A DNA stretch of 64,000 bases from Blastocatellia bacterium (GCA_003168335.1 PMSM01000002.1:62001-126000), one strand, 5' to 3'. Positions 1 through 9,136 are shown, counted from the stretch's first letter. Numbers and translations are program-made. The notes: generated from the sequence alone by a model not told the origin.

Positions 1-2
1 TC

Positions 3-1124
3 GGTACGATCTGGCCGCGAGAAAAATCTGATGTTGGAGCCAAGATTAGCGCGCAAATTAAAAAGATGGCGCTGTTGAAAAACAAGGTCGTCAGAGCGGG
101 CGAGGTCATCGCCACTCTTGAGTCGCGCGATCTCCAGGCTCAACGGGCCGAAGCGGTCGCAGCTCTAAATCAGGAACGCGCCAGCGAGCGCAGCGTAACC
201 ACCGGCACGATTCCGCAAACCAACGCGCAGGATCAGAAAGCTTTGCGGGATGCGCGCGCCAAAGCCATCACGGCGCGGGCGACCTTCGAACGTCGGCAGG
301 TGCTCTATCAGAATGGTGGCATCTCGAAAAAGGATCTGGAAGCGTCACAACTTGATCGGGCGACTGCCGAAAGCGAACTCCGCCTTGCTGAACAAACGAT
401 AACGCTGCGGGCGACGTCGCTTAACCCAAACGATCGCGCGCTCGCCGCCGCCAGAGTTGCGCAGGCGCAACAGCACCTGGCCACCCTCGACGCGCAGCTC
501 AGCTATGCCACCATTCGCGCGCCCATCACCGGCATCGTCACAGACCAATTTCAATACGAGGGCGAGTTCGCATTGGCGGGTGGAAAGCTCGTAACCATTG
601 CCGACATCAGCGAAGTGATCGTCAAGGCTCCCTTTGCCGACACGGTCGCGGCACAGCTCAAAGTGGGGGATCCCGCAGCGGTCTTGCCCACGGATACTTC
701 AAGTGAAGAAATGAAAGGTCGGATCACCTTGCTCAGCCGCTCGTCTGATCCAACCAATCGCACAGTTGAAGTATGGGTGACGCTGGCGAACGGTGCGGGC
801 AAGTTGCGATCGAATGGAGCGGCGCAGATCACTATTTCCGCCAACTCAAAAACCGATGCGGTTGTAGTTCCGACCTCAGCAGTGACGCTTGACGCCAGCA
901 ATGCCAATGAAGGAACAGTGATGGTCGTGGACGGTGCGTCGGTCGCGCACGAAACAAAAGTTACCGTTGGGATTCGCACCCGCGACCAGATGGAAATTAC
1001 CTCCGGCTTGCAGGGCGGCGAGACGTTGGTGATTGAAGGCAACTACTCGCTGGCCGACGGGACCAGGGTCGAGATTGCCAAGGATGAACCAGGGAAAGAT
1101 GAGAAAAAGCCGGAAGAGAAGTGA
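3..1124 (+). CDS. RND efflux periplasmic adaptor subunit (HlyD/MFP family), 5' end outside window
   Basis: The reading frame is open from base 3 through the first ATG at 66, so the gene starts left of the window. The visible part begins inside the first half of the lipoyl-like barrel (VGAKISAQI, then GEVIATLESRDL). An alpha-helical hairpin follows (about residues 40-140 of the visible part), then the second lipoyl half (ATIRAPITGIVTD), a beta-barrel and a membrane-proximal domain. The C-terminus is Lys/Glu-rich. Adaptors of this family bridge an inner-membrane RND pump and an outer-membrane channel. The pump gene follows 222 bp downstream on the same strand, so the two very likely form one export system. 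No TolC-like gene is visible. Substrate cannot be told from sequence. Confidence 0.9.
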   Translation, partial: GTIWPREKSDVGAKISAQIKKMALLKNKVVRAGEVIATLESRDLQAQRAEAVAALNQERASERSVTTGTIPQTNAQDQKALRDARAKAITARATFERRQVLYQNGGISKKDLEASQLDRATAESELRLAEQTITLRATSLNPNDRALAAARVAQAQQHLATLDAQLSYATIRAPITGIVTDQFQYEGEFALAGGKLVTIADISEVIVKAPFADTVAAQLKVGDPAAVLPTDTSSEEMKGRITLLSRSSDPTNRTVEVWVTLANGAGKLRSNGAAQITISANSKTDAVVVPTSAVTLDASNANEGTVMVVDGASVAHETKVTVGIRTRDQMEITSGLQGGETLVIEGNYSLADGTRVEIAKDEPGKDEKKPEEK

Positions 1125-1136
1125 GGTTGACTCTGT

Positions 1137-1336
1137 GGAGTGCGCCGGCAGAGCGAAGCGGCGACGGCGCTTTATGTCCGACAAACTTTAATTTGTCGCT
1201 TTGAGTAGCACAGGCTGCCAGCCTGTGCACAGACACTACAGGCTGGCAGCCTGTAGTACCGTAATCGACAAACTGAAGTTTGTCGGACAACAACATCCAA
1301 AGCGGTGTCGCCGCTTCGCTTTGCCACCGCACTCCA
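1137..1336. repeat. Nested palindromic (REP-like) element
   Basis: Three inverted repeats sit one inside another. The outer arms (about 1138-1172 and 1300-1336) contain GCGAAGCGGCGAC and its complement. The middle arms contain TCCGACAAACTT and its complement. The centre consists of CAGGCTGCCAGCCTG-type palindromes near 1210-1256. The middle module recurs at 21615-21648. The element occupies the whole gap between the adaptor and pump genes. Confidence 0.75.
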
Positions 1337-1346
1337 AAAGAAGATC

Positions 1347-4300
1347 ATGAATCTCGCCCGCCTGGTCTCGAACCAATCACGCGCCGTGCTGGTCTTTGTG
1401 GCCTTGATCTGCGCGGGTGGGTTATATGCAGCCTGGCAATTGCCAATCGCAATTTTTCCGGCAACCGATTTCCCTCGCATCGTAATCATTGTTGATAACG
1501 GCGTGGCGCCGGCGCCGCAGACGCTGGTCTCGGTCACCCGCCCCATCGAAGAGGCAATGAACGGGATTCCCGGCATTCAGCGCATCAAGTCGAAAACCTC
1601 GCGCGGCTCTTCGGAAATAAGTCTTTTCTTCAACTGGAATGTCGATATCGTTCAATCACTGCAATTGGTCCAGGCCCGCCTTTCACAGCTGGCCTCGACG
1701 TTGCCGCCGACGGCCAGGATTGAGCACGTCGAGCGGCTGACTTTCGCCGTCTTTCCCGTGACCGGCTACAGTCTGACCTCGGACACGCGCGACCTGGCCA
1801 GTCTACGCGACATCGCCACCTACACTATTCGTCCGCAACTCGCTCGCTTGCCCGGTGTCGCAACTGTGGGCGTGGCCGGCGGCAAGACGCGCGAATTCCA
1901 CGTCCGCGTCGATCCAGACCGTCTGGTGGCCCACAACGTTTCAGTCCAGCAGGTGGTTGAGGCGGTCCATAATTCGAACATCATCGTCTCTCCAGGTCTG
2001 ATTGAGGAAAACCATCAGCTCGAACTTGCGTTGATCAGCGGCCAGGCGACGAAGCCCGAAGATCTGAATGGAATCGTGGTGGCGACCGTCAACAATGCGC
2101 CTGTTACTCTTGCCGACGTTGCTACTGTCGGCGCCGGAGTTGAGCCGCAATACACCCTCGTCAGCGCTTACCCCGGCAAGCCGGCGGTGCTGCTGAATAT
2201 CAATCGTCAGCCTGATGCGAACACCGTTACCGTGGTTGACGAGGTGAAGGCGGAGTTGGCCGCGATGCGCGGGCAGATTCCCAAAGACATTACCATCGCT
2301 CCCTATTACGATCAGTCCCTGTTGGTGCGCCAATCAATGAACTCAGTCCGCGACTCGATCCTGATCGGCCTGCTTCTTTCCGTAGTGATACTTTTCGTCT
2401 TTCTGCGGAACTGGGGAACAACCTTCGTCGCGGTCCTGGTGATCCCAGTGACGGTGCTGGCGACGTTTCTGGCCATGTGGCTCGCGGGGCTGAGTTTTGA
2501 TCTGATGACTCTGGGCGGCGTCGCGGCGGCCATTGGACTGGTGATTGATGACGCGATCGTAGTCGTCGAGAACATCTACACGCATATGTCGCGCGGGCAG
2601 TCGCGCCGTGAAGCCGTGCAAAAGGCGATCTCGGAAATCACTGTGCCGATCATCGGGTCGACCGTTACTCCGGTCGTAGTATTTCTGCCACTGACATTGC
2701 TGACCGGCGTCACGGGCAGCTTCTTTCGTTCGCTGGCGCTGACTATGGCGGTGGCGTTGCTCACTTCTTTGGTGTTGGCGCTGACGCTGACTCCCGTACT
2801 GGCCGAACGATTTGTCAGAGCCAAACGACGTCCGGGCTGGAAGGAAAATCCCGACCGGAGAAGTGATCACAATGTGTTGGCCGACGAACGCGTGGAAGAA
2901 GAAGAACAGAGAGGCCGAATTCTCGGCGCCATCATCCGACGATATGATTGGGTACTTGGTCATGCGCTTAATAATCGCTGGGCCGTTCTGATTGTGGTTG
3001 CCGTCGTTCTCGCCGGCTCGTTCTTGCTTTACCGATCATTAGGCTCTGAGTTCCTGCCGGAATTCGATGAAAGCGCTTTCATTCTCGATTACTGGGCGCC
3101 ACCGGGCGCGTCCCTCACGGAGACCGATCGCCTGCTTCATCATGTTGAAGACCTGCTGCGACAGACGCCGGAGGTTGAATCCTATTCGCGCCGCACCGGG
3201 CTGGAGTTGGGACTGTTCATAACTGAGCCCAACCGAGGGGACTTTGCCGTCAAACTGAAGCCCGGACACAAGCGGAACACCGACGAGGTGATGGCCGATC
3301 TGCGGCAGAAGCTGGCGGAGTCAGAGCCTGCTTTGGAAGTCGAATTCGTCGGTATTCTCTCTGACGTGATCGGCGATTTGACCAGCTCGCCCGAGCCAAT
3401 TGAGATCAAACTCTTCAGTGAAGACGCAAATGCCCTGCACCAAAAGGCCGACGAGGTCGAGGCGGCGATCAAGAAGATTCAAGGTGTAGTCGACACCAAG
3501 AATGGCGTGATCGTCAGTGGGCCTGCCGTCACCTTCAACATTGATCCGCAGCGCGCCGCGCGTTTCGGGGTGACGGCCACAGACATCGCCAACACCGTAA
3601 CGACGGCAATGTCGGGTGACGCGGCTTCGTCAATTTTACAGCAAGGCCGCCTGATCACAGTTCGCGTCATATTCCCTCCCGAGGTGCGGACTTCGCTCGA
3701 CAAGGTGCGTGCTCTGCAAGTGCGGTCTTCGGCCGGGACGCTGTTTCGACTCGATCAGGTTGCCGACGTCAACTATGACAAGGGTCAGACAGAGATCGCG
3801 CGGGACGGGTTGCGCCAGACAGTTGCCGTCACCGGCAGACTGGAAGGCAAGGACCTCGGGACTGCGATCGCCGAGATCAAGAATCTGCTGAGCAGGGAAG
3901 TCAAACTTCCGCCGGGCATGACGATCGAATACGGTGGTCTCTATCAGGAGCAACAATCAAGCTTTCGCGAACTGGTGATTTCGCTCGTCCTGGCTATCGT
4001 GCTCGTCTTTCTGACGCTCCTGATCGAGTTTCGTTCCTTTGCGCACCCAATCGCGATCGTCACCGGGGCCGTGCTGGCTCTCGGTGGTGTTCTGCTGGGG
4101 CTTTTCATCACCCAGACGACGCTGAATGTAGTTTCGTTGATGGGAATGATCATGATCGTCGGCATTGTCGCGAAGAACGGCATCCTGATGCTCGATGCTG
4201 TTGAGGACCACCTCGCCGCGGGCGACACTGTGCGCGAGGCGTTGCTGCGATCGGGTCGCCGCCGTTTTCGGCCCGTGCTGATGACCTCGCTCGCGGCCAT

Positions 4301-4457
4301 GCTCGGGATGCTGCCGCTGGCGCTGGCGCTCGGCGCGGGCTCAGAACTCTTGCAGCCTTTGGCCATTGCGGTCATCAGTGGATTGGCAGTGGCGCTGCTG
4401 CTTTCTTTGGTGGTGACGCCGACTGTCTATACTCTGGTCAGACGCAAGCCATCGTGA
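1347..4457 (+). CDS. RND efflux transporter permease (AcrB/HAE1-type)
   Basis: Inner-membrane proton-driven efflux pump of about 1036 residues, the usual length for the family. The N-terminus has the first TM helix followed by the porter-domain start (AIFPATDFPRIVI). A TM block follows (SILIGLLLSVVILFVFLRNW to about residue 480). It carries the Asp pair in GLVIDDAIVVVENI expected for the proton relay, although the usual companion of this motif in the C-terminal half reads GIVAKNGILMLD. I chose the ATG at 1347 over 1305 because the 42 bases between them lie in the palindromic repeat arm and the family N-terminus begins at MNLARLV. It partners the adaptor gene just upstream. It overlaps or abuts the following PAP2 gene. 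Confidence 0.93.
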   Translation: MNLARLVSNQSRAVLVFVALICAGGLYAAWQLPIAIFPATDFPRIVIIVDNGVAPAPQTLVSVTRPIEEAMNGIPGIQRIKSKTSRGSSEISLFFNWNVDIVQSLQLVQARLSQLASTLPPTARIEHVERLTFAVFPVTGYSLTSDTRDLASLRDIATYTIRPQLARLPGVATVGVAGGKTREFHVRVDPDRLVAHNVSVQQVVEAVHNSNIIVSPGLIEENHQLELALISGQATKPEDLNGIVVATVNNAPVTLADVATVGAGVEPQYTLVSAYPGKPAVLLNINRQPDANTVTVVDEVKAELAAMRGQIPKDITIAPYYDQSLLVRQSMNSVRDSILIGLLLSVVILFVFLRNWGTTFVAVLVIPVTVLATFLAMWLAGLSFDLMTLGGVAAAIGLVIDDAIVVVENIYTHMSRGQSRREAVQKAISEITVPIIGSTVTPVVVFLPLTLLTGVTGSFFRSLALTMAVALLTSLVLALTLTPVLAERFVRAKRRPGWKENPDRRSDHNVLADERVEEEEQRGRILGAIIRRYDWVLGHALNNRWAVLIVVAVVLAGSFLLYRSLGSEFLPEFDESAFILDYWAPPGASLTETDRLLHHVEDLLRQTPEVESYSRRTGLELGLFITEPNRGDFAVKLKPGHKRNTDEVMADLRQKLAESEPALEVEFVGILSDVIGDLTSSPEPIEIKLFSEDANALHQKADEVEAAIKKIQGVVDTKNGVIVSGPAVTFNIDPQRAARFGVTATDIANTVTTAMSGDAASSILQQGRLITVRVIFPPEVRTSLDKVRALQVRSSAGTLFRLDQVADVNYDKGQTEIARDGLRQTVAVTGRLEGKDLGTAIAEIKNLLSREVKLPPGMTIEYGGLYQEQQSSFRELVISLVLAIVLVFLTLLIEFRSFAHPIAIVTGAVLALGGVLLGLFITQTTLNVVSLMGMIMIVGIVAKNGILMLDAVEDHLAAGDTVREALLRSGRRRFRPVLMTSLAAMLGMLPLALALGAGSELLQPLAIAVISGLAVALLLSLVVTPTVYTLVRRKPS

Positions 4458-4483
4458 CCGAAAACCAAACAAGGAGTAGAAAC

Positions 4484-5371
4484 ATGAGAAGTAACAGAAC
4501 ATCGAATTGCCTCTTCGGCATGGTCTTTTCTGCGATCCTTTTTTCCGCCGCGTTCAGCGCTCAAGCGCAGACACCCCTGGCGAGTCCGTCGCCGCAACCA
4601 TCAGCGACACCGACGCTGGAAAAACAGTTCTTCAAGAATATTTTGGGCGATCAGAAAGCGATCTGGACATCTCCGTTTCACCTTCGCGGTGGCGACGCGC
4701 GCTGGCTGGCGCCGCTTGGTTTGGGGACCGCGGCTCTCATCGCCACCGACCGAATGACCGGAGATGAGATGGCCGAGTCCAGCCAACAGTTGAATGCCAG
4801 CCGCATTATCAGTTATGCGGGATCGGGATATGCCGTCGGTGGTGTAGCAGCAACCTTCTATCTGGTCGGGCGAGTGACTCACAACGATCGCGCGCGCGAG
4901 ACCGGCCTCCTGGGTGCTGAAGCGTTGATTGACAGTGGGATCGTCGTAACCGTGCTCAAAGAAATCACCCAGCGCCGGCGTCCAACTGCGGCGCAAGGTC
5001 GCGGCGATTTTTTTGCCGGAGGATCTTCCTTTCCATCCGGACACAGCATCGCGGCGTGGTCGCTGGCTACGGTGATAGCCAACGAATACCACGATCGTCC
5101 TCTGGTGCAGATTACCGCCTACGGGATTGCCGGCGCGGTCAGCGTGGCCCGCTTCACGAGTCTCAACCATTACCTCTCTGACGTCCTGGTTGGCAGTGCG
5201 ATGGGTTACGGCATTGGGCGATATGTCTATCATGCGCACCACCGCCAGAGTCCTGGTGCAGGCGGCGATGAAGAGGAATCGCAGGAACGGTCGCGCGCGT
5301 GGCCGCTGATTGCTCCGCGTTATGACCGTCACGCGCGTGAGTATGGCGTCGCGCTGGCGTGGAGTTTCTAG
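4484..5371 (+). CDS. Secreted PAP2-family phosphatase
   Basis: Phosphatidic-acid-phosphatase type 2 superfamily protein, 295 residues. An N-terminal signal peptide (hydrophobic stretch ending SAQAQ) is followed by a Pro/Ser-rich linker and the three family signatures: KEITQRRRP, SFPSGHS and SLNHYLSDVLVGS, which supply the phosphate-binding Lys/Arg, the catalytic His and the second His/Asp. Such enzymes dephosphorylate lipid phosphates such as undecaprenyl pyrophosphate at the periplasmic face. The substrate here is not determined. Start: an AAGGAG at 4471-4476 lies 7 bases before the ATG at 4484. A GTG at 4454 overlapping the pump stop codon would also be possible but has no such site. Confidence 0.88.
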   Translation: MRSNRTSNCLFGMVFSAILFSAAFSAQAQTPLASPSPQPSATPTLEKQFFKNILGDQKAIWTSPFHLRGGDARWLAPLGLGTAALIATDRMTGDEMAESSQQLNASRIISYAGSGYAVGGVAATFYLVGRVTHNDRARETGLLGAEALIDSGIVVTVLKEITQRRRPTAAQGRGDFFAGGSSFPSGHSIAAWSLATVIANEYHDRPLVQITAYGIAGAVSVARFTSLNHYLSDVLVGSAMGYGIGRYVYHAHHRQSPGAGGDEEESQERSRAWPLIAPRYDRHAREYGVALAWSF

Positions 5372-5392
5372 GGTCGTGCCGAGAGCAATGAA

Positions 5393-5486
5393 GTCAGTAC
5401 CGGGAGCGGTAGCGACCGGGCCGCACGTTTCCCATGATCCGAGATTGGGAGGACATGACCCGGTCGCTACCGCTCCCGGTACTGAC
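5393..5486. repeat. Long inverted repeat between PAP2 and kinase genes
   Basis: Arms at 5393-5420 and 5459-5486 are complementary over about 28 bases (GTCAGTACCGGGAGCGGTAG on the left). They can form one long hairpin with a 38-base loop. A single-arm copy of the same sequence occurs at 33713-33745. It could end transcription of the efflux operon, but no U-tract follows. Confidence 0.75.
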
Positions 5487-5514
5487 CTCATACTCTGATC
5501 ACTGCTCACTGATT

Positions 5515-6906
5515 ATGTTCGATTCGGTTCGCATACGATTGACCCTTTGGTACGCCGGCGTACTGGCGTTGTCGCTGATCGCGTTTGCGGTGCTTGTTTA
5601 CTACGCGGCGGCGGGCATCTTCTATGCGCGGCAGGATGAGTTGCTGCGCTCGACCGCGGAAACTGTCGCGAGCGCATACGTGCAGGAGTTGGAGGAGGAA
5701 GATTCGGTGGCGAAAGCCAACGACGTCGTGTTGGCCCAGTTGGTCTTTCCGAATCGCTACGTCGAGGTTGCCGATGTCCAGGGGCGTGTAGTTGCCTGGT
5801 CGAGCAATCTCGCCGGTCACGTGTTGACAGTTCCAACGCAGACGCTCAGCGAAGCACGTCAGCGCGGCAGCAGCTTTGTGGTGCTGAATAATTTGCGAGT
5901 TGCCGTGGTGCCGCTATCGCCTGACCGCAACAAACAACTCGGGTTCGCTATTGTTGCCGAGCCGTTAAGCGTTGTCGCAGAGGGCCTCCGTCGTCTGCGG
6001 CGTAATTTCTTTGCCGGCGGTCCTTTGATCGTGCTGTTTGCTTCCCTGGGAGGTTATTTTCTCGCGCGCAAGAGTCTGGCGCCGATTGCCCTCATGAATC
6101 AACAGACGCAGCGCATCACGGCAGAAAATCTTTCGGCGCAGCTTGATGTGGCAAACCCACGGGATGAAGTCGGGCGGCTGGCGATTACCATCAACGCGCT
6201 GCTGGCGCGGATCGACGCAGCTTTCCAGGAGCAGAAACGTTTCATCGCCGATGCTTCCCATGAACTGAGGACGCCGATTGCCGTACTGCGTGGTGAAACT
6301 GAAGTTGCGCTGGAGCAGGAGCGCGCCACCGCCGAATACAAAGAGTCTTTGGAGTTGATTAAGGACGAAGCTGAACGGCTATCGCGCATTGTCGAAAATC
6401 TCTTCCTGCTCGCGCGGCAACCAATCGATGCGCCGTCGCTGGTGAAAGAACCGGTGTACGTGAATGAAGTCGTGGCCGATTGCGCCCGGGCGGCCCAGGT
6501 CCTGGCTACGCAAAAAGGATTGCGCCTCAAGGTCCAGTCCTCGCTCCCAGAGGTGAGCATGAATGGCGACGATGAAATGCTGAAGCGAATGCTGCTGAAC
6601 CTGCTGGACAACGCGGTGAAGTACACGCCGGCGGGCGGCGAGATTAGCGTTGCGCTAAGTTCCCAGAACGGCAACGCGATAATCACCGTTAGCGATACCG
6701 GCATCGGCATCCCGTCCGAAGATCAGCCGCGCATCTTCGATCGTTTTTACCGGGTCGACAAAGCGCGTTCACGCGCCCTGGGCGGCGCGGGCCTGGGTCT
6801 CTCGATTGCGCGCTGGATCGTTGAGGGGCACGGCGGATCGCTTTCGGTTTCGAGTTCGGTCGGTCGTGGCAGTACGTTTACTGTCGACTTGCCTCTGAAC
6901 GGATAA
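5515..6906 (+). CDS. Two-component sensor histidine kinase (HAMP, HisKA, HATPase)
   Basis: Membrane sensor kinase of 463 residues. TM1 lies at about residues 12-34, followed by a short periplasmic sensor region, TM2 (FFAGGPLIVLFASLGGYFLA, about 165-184) and a HAMP linker. The HisKA box is DASHELRTPIAVLRGE (the phosphorylated His). The ATPase domain shows the N box (NLLDNAVKYTP), G1 (DTGIGIP) and G2 (GGAGLGLSIA). The ATG at 5515 is chosen because the earlier in-frame ATG at 5434 lies inside the inverted repeat. No response regulator is adjacent in this window, which is unusual because kinases of this shape normally follow one. It may work with a distant regulator or control the upstream efflux/PAP2 genes (inference from position only). 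Confidence 0.92.
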   Translation: MFDSVRIRLTLWYAGVLALSLIAFAVLVYYAAAGIFYARQDELLRSTAETVASAYVQELEEEDSVAKANDVVLAQLVFPNRYVEVADVQGRVVAWSSNLAGHVLTVPTQTLSEARQRGSSFVVLNNLRVAVVPLSPDRNKQLGFAIVAEPLSVVAEGLRRLRRNFFAGGPLIVLFASLGGYFLARKSLAPIALMNQQTQRITAENLSAQLDVANPRDEVGRLAITINALLARIDAAFQEQKRFIADASHELRTPIAVLRGETEVALEQERATAEYKESLELIKDEAERLSRIVENLFLLARQPIDAPSLVKEPVYVNEVVADCARAAQVLATQKGLRLKVQSSLPEVSMNGDDEMLKRMLLNLLDNAVKYTPAGGEISVALSSQNGNAIITVSDTGIGIPSEDQPRIFDRFYRVDKARSRALGGAGLGLSIARWIVEGHGGSLSVSSSVGRGSTFTVDLPLNG

Positions 6907-7198
6907 AGCGAAGGGCCTGCCCGTCTCCGGAAACGGCCCCAGTCTCCTCAGCAGGGTTATCTCAGGCAGTCTCCCGCCAGATCGCGGACTGCTTCTCCTA
7001 ATTGGCACTTGCCTTCCTTCTAGTCAATCTGCGCCGTCCGTGATCTAACCCGCCGATTCCTGGTAGCAAAAATCTGGCAACGCATTGCAAATTTCTGGCG
7101 AGCTTCGCTATGCTGGGCACACTCTTGCGTTTGCCAGGCACAGGATACAGCTAAACTTTACGTGGGTTACTCAATGGATCGTTTCTGAGGAGTTACGA

Positions 7199-7357
7199 AT
7201 GAAGACCTTGACGAAGACTGCTTCTATTCTCGCTTTGCTGAACCACGTGCCTGGCTGTTCGAGCTATAACAGTGTGTCTGAAAAGAACCGCGTGTTCTTC
7301 AATAGCGCGGCAGAAGCCGAGCAAGCGGGCTTTCGCAAAGCGAAGCGCTGTTCCTGA
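7199..7357 (+). CDS. Small Ada-type metal-binding-like domain protein (52 aa)
   Basis: A short ORF with a good ribosome site (GAGGAG about 8 bases before the ATG at 7199). Residues 14-51 follow the pattern of the Ada N-terminal or 'sunset' metal-binding domain: NHVPGCSSY, then NRVFFNSAAEAEQAGFR and a final KRC. These modules bind a metal through His/Cys residues, alone or fused to DNA-repair or nuclease domains. Here only the module is present, preceded by a short hydrophobic start. The number of Cys residues is lower than in Ada itself, so alkyl-transfer activity is not expected. It may be a stand-alone module or the remnant of a longer gene. Confidence 0.55.
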   Translation: MKTLTKTASILALLNHVPGCSSYNSVSEKNRVFFNSAAEAEQAGFRKAKRCS

Positions 7358-7396
7358 ACCATTTACGATTTGCGCTTTTAGATTTAGGATTCATCA

Positions 7397-7648
7397 ATGG
7401 ACACCGCCACCCGAAAAACTATATCGATCGTCTGTCTTTGTTTCTCGCTTCTTTGGTTCGCCTTCATCGTGCTCTTCGAATCACACTACCTGATTGGCGT
7501 CTTTCGTAGCCACCCGACTTTTCGCGCCGTGATGAGAACGGTCTATGAAGAACAGATCGAAGGGATTAATTTCATCGTCCTGGTTGTCTATCTCATTCCC
7601 GGCCTCTTAGCGCTGGTGATGTATCGGCGATTCAAGAAGGGCTACTAA
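7397..7648 (+). CDS. Small two-helix membrane protein, unknown function
   Basis: 83 residues with two clear transmembrane segments (IVCLCFSLLWFAFIVLF at about 10-27 and FIVLVVYLIPGLLALVMY at about 57-75), ending in a positively charged tail. I recognise no family. It lies 39 bp after the Ada-like ORF and before a lipoprotein gene, all on the same strand. Confidence 0.6.
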   Translation: MDTATRKTISIVCLCFSLLWFAFIVLFESHYLIGVFRSHPTFRAVMRTVYEEQIEGINFIVLVVYLIPGLLALVMYRRFKKGY

Positions 7649-7781
7649 GCTACCACCTCCGACGTGTTCACGCTCTTCTATTCCAATTCATGATGACTAT
7701 CAAATGGAAATTGGCCAAAGCAGTAGCGCTCGACGCCGGGCACGGCTTTTTAGCTCTTAACTCAAAACGTGAGCATCTCTC

Positions 7782-7800
7782 AAGGAGCCCCCCCCCAATG
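7782..7800 (+). promoter_or_regulatory. Shine-Dalgarno separated from ATG by a 9-C tract
   Basis: AAGGAG at 7782-7787 is followed by nine consecutive C residues (7788-7796) and one A before the ATG at 7798. The spacing is 10 bases, at the long end of the useful range. Slippage in the C tract would change this spacing directly, so it could tune translation of the lipoprotein. Confidence 0.55.
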
Positions 7801-8403
7801 AAAAACTTGAATTCACTAATTGCCTTTGCAGTACTGGTTCTGGTTGTTGCCGGCTGTAGTAGCTCATCGAACAACAACAACTCGTCCAATTCTTCGAACA
7901 ACAACAGCTCGAACAACAACAATTCGAGTAACAGCAATTCCACTAATTCCAGCAAGCCTTCGAAAGATGCGCCGGCGGACTCAGAGGGTGTCTTTCACGA
8001 TGACAATGCTGGAATCAGACTGCAAGCGCCGAAAGGCTGGAAGACAAAGCTGGACGGTGAGCAACTGGTAATCACCGCTCCCGATAACTCGATGACCATG
8101 GTTTTCTGGGTGCCTGAGGGCAGTTTTGAATCGGCCATCAAGGACCTCGATCGCCAGCTCTCCAGAAAAATTAAGCGGATGAAAACGACCACGAACGGTA
8201 GCGAGAGTTCAACCAACGGAATGCCCATCTACACTGTAGCCGGCACCGGCGAGGTAGACAGCAACAACATCGAATGGAGTGTCGACATTATTAAGGCCCC
8301 GAAGAAGCCGACGATTGTGCTCTCAGTCGCTCAGCCCGGTGCGTGGGACAAATATTCGGCTGAGATCAAGGAGTTCGTCGCCAGCATCAAGCCAACGAGC
8401 TGA
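7798..8403 (+). CDS. Lipoprotein with Asn/Ser linker, unknown function
   Basis: 201 residues. The N-terminus is a lipoprotein signal with lipobox LVVAGC. A low-complexity linker of almost only Asn and Ser (about residues 20-53) follows, then a globular domain of about 140 residues with beta-rich character (GIRLQAPKGWKTKL, QLVITAPD, IVLSVAQPG). The globular part resembles small surface lipoproteins that fold like PsbP/Mog1, but I cannot assign it. The ATG at 7798 is chosen because it gives a clean lipoprotein signal and has an SD. The longer frame from 7690 has neither. Confidence 0.75.
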   Translation: MKNLNSLIAFAVLVLVVAGCSSSSNNNNSSNSSNNNSSNNNNSSNSNSTNSSKPSKDAPADSEGVFHDDNAGIRLQAPKGWKTKLDGEQLVITAPDNSMTMVFWVPEGSFESAIKDLDRQLSRKIKRMKTTTNGSESSTNGMPIYTVAGTGEVDSNNIEWSVDIIKAPKKPTIVLSVAQPGAWDKYSAEIKEFVASIKPTS

Positions 8404-8497
8404 CAGTCACGACGTCTCTGATTCTTAAGGCTTAGTCGCGAGCACGAACCAGGTGGGTTAATTACCAGCCTGGAACGCGTTGCTTGCCGTCATTCTG

Positions 8498-9115
8498 ATG
8501 ACATTGTCCGTTAATCTGCCAGACTGGTTTGGCGGCATCGACATTTACTTGTTCGATCAGCTTTTGAAGGGGCGAATCGTTCCGGGGATGCGAGTGCTCG
8601 ATGCCGGCTGTGGCACGGGTCGTAATCTGGTCTATCTGCTCAGGAGCGGCTTTCCGGTCTTTGGCGTCGACGAATCGAGCGCGGCTATCGGGCAAACCCG
8701 CCGGCTGGCTGCGGCGCTGGCCCCACATCTGCCGGCAAACAACTTTCGCATGGAACCAGTGGAGCGGCTGTCGTTTGCTGATCTAACCTTTGACGTTGTC
8801 TTGAGTAGCGCCGTCCTCCATTTTGCCCGGGATGAAGAACAGTGGAGTTCGATGATCAAAGAGATGTGGCGAGTGCTAAAGCCCGGCGGGATCTTCTTTG
8901 CGCGTCTGGCCTCAAGCATCGGCATGGAAGATCAGGTCAGACGAATTGCTAATGGACGTTACGACTTGCCCGATGGCAGCCAACGCTTTTTGGTAGACGA
9001 GGCGATGTTGCTCAGCGTAACCACGGCGCTGGGCGGGGAATTTATCGAGCCGATCAAAACGACGGTGGTGCAGAATATGCGCGCGATGACTACGTGGTGC
9101 CTGAGGAAGCAGTAA
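8498..9115 (+). CDS. Class I SAM-dependent methyltransferase
   Basis: About 205 residues with a Rossmann methyltransferase fold. Motif I VLDAGCGTGRNLVYL binds S-adenosylmethionine, the acidic end of strand 2 is in VFGVDES, motif IV is FDVVLSSAVLHF and the post-IV element is WRVLKPGGIFFARL. The family resembles the TehB/ubiE-like group of small-molecule methyltransferases; the acceptor is unknown. A TTG at 8480 in frame could also start the protein. The ATG at 8498 is preferred as the stronger codon. Confidence 0.85.
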   Translation: MTLSVNLPDWFGGIDIYLFDQLLKGRIVPGMRVLDAGCGTGRNLVYLLRSGFPVFGVDESSAAIGQTRRLAAALAPHLPANNFRMEPVERLSFADLTFDVVLSSAVLHFARDEEQWSSMIKEMWRVLKPGGIFFARLASSIGMEDQVRRIANGRYDLPDGSQRFLVDEAMLLSVTTALGGEFIEPIKTTVVQNMRAMTTWCLRKQ

Positions 9116-9136
9116 GGGGAAGTTGGGAGGCGGCAA

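Noticed and set aside
6907-7198. A riboswitch or small RNA after the sensor kinase
   Set aside because: The stretch has several GC-rich inverted pairs but no arrangement that matches a riboswitch family I know.
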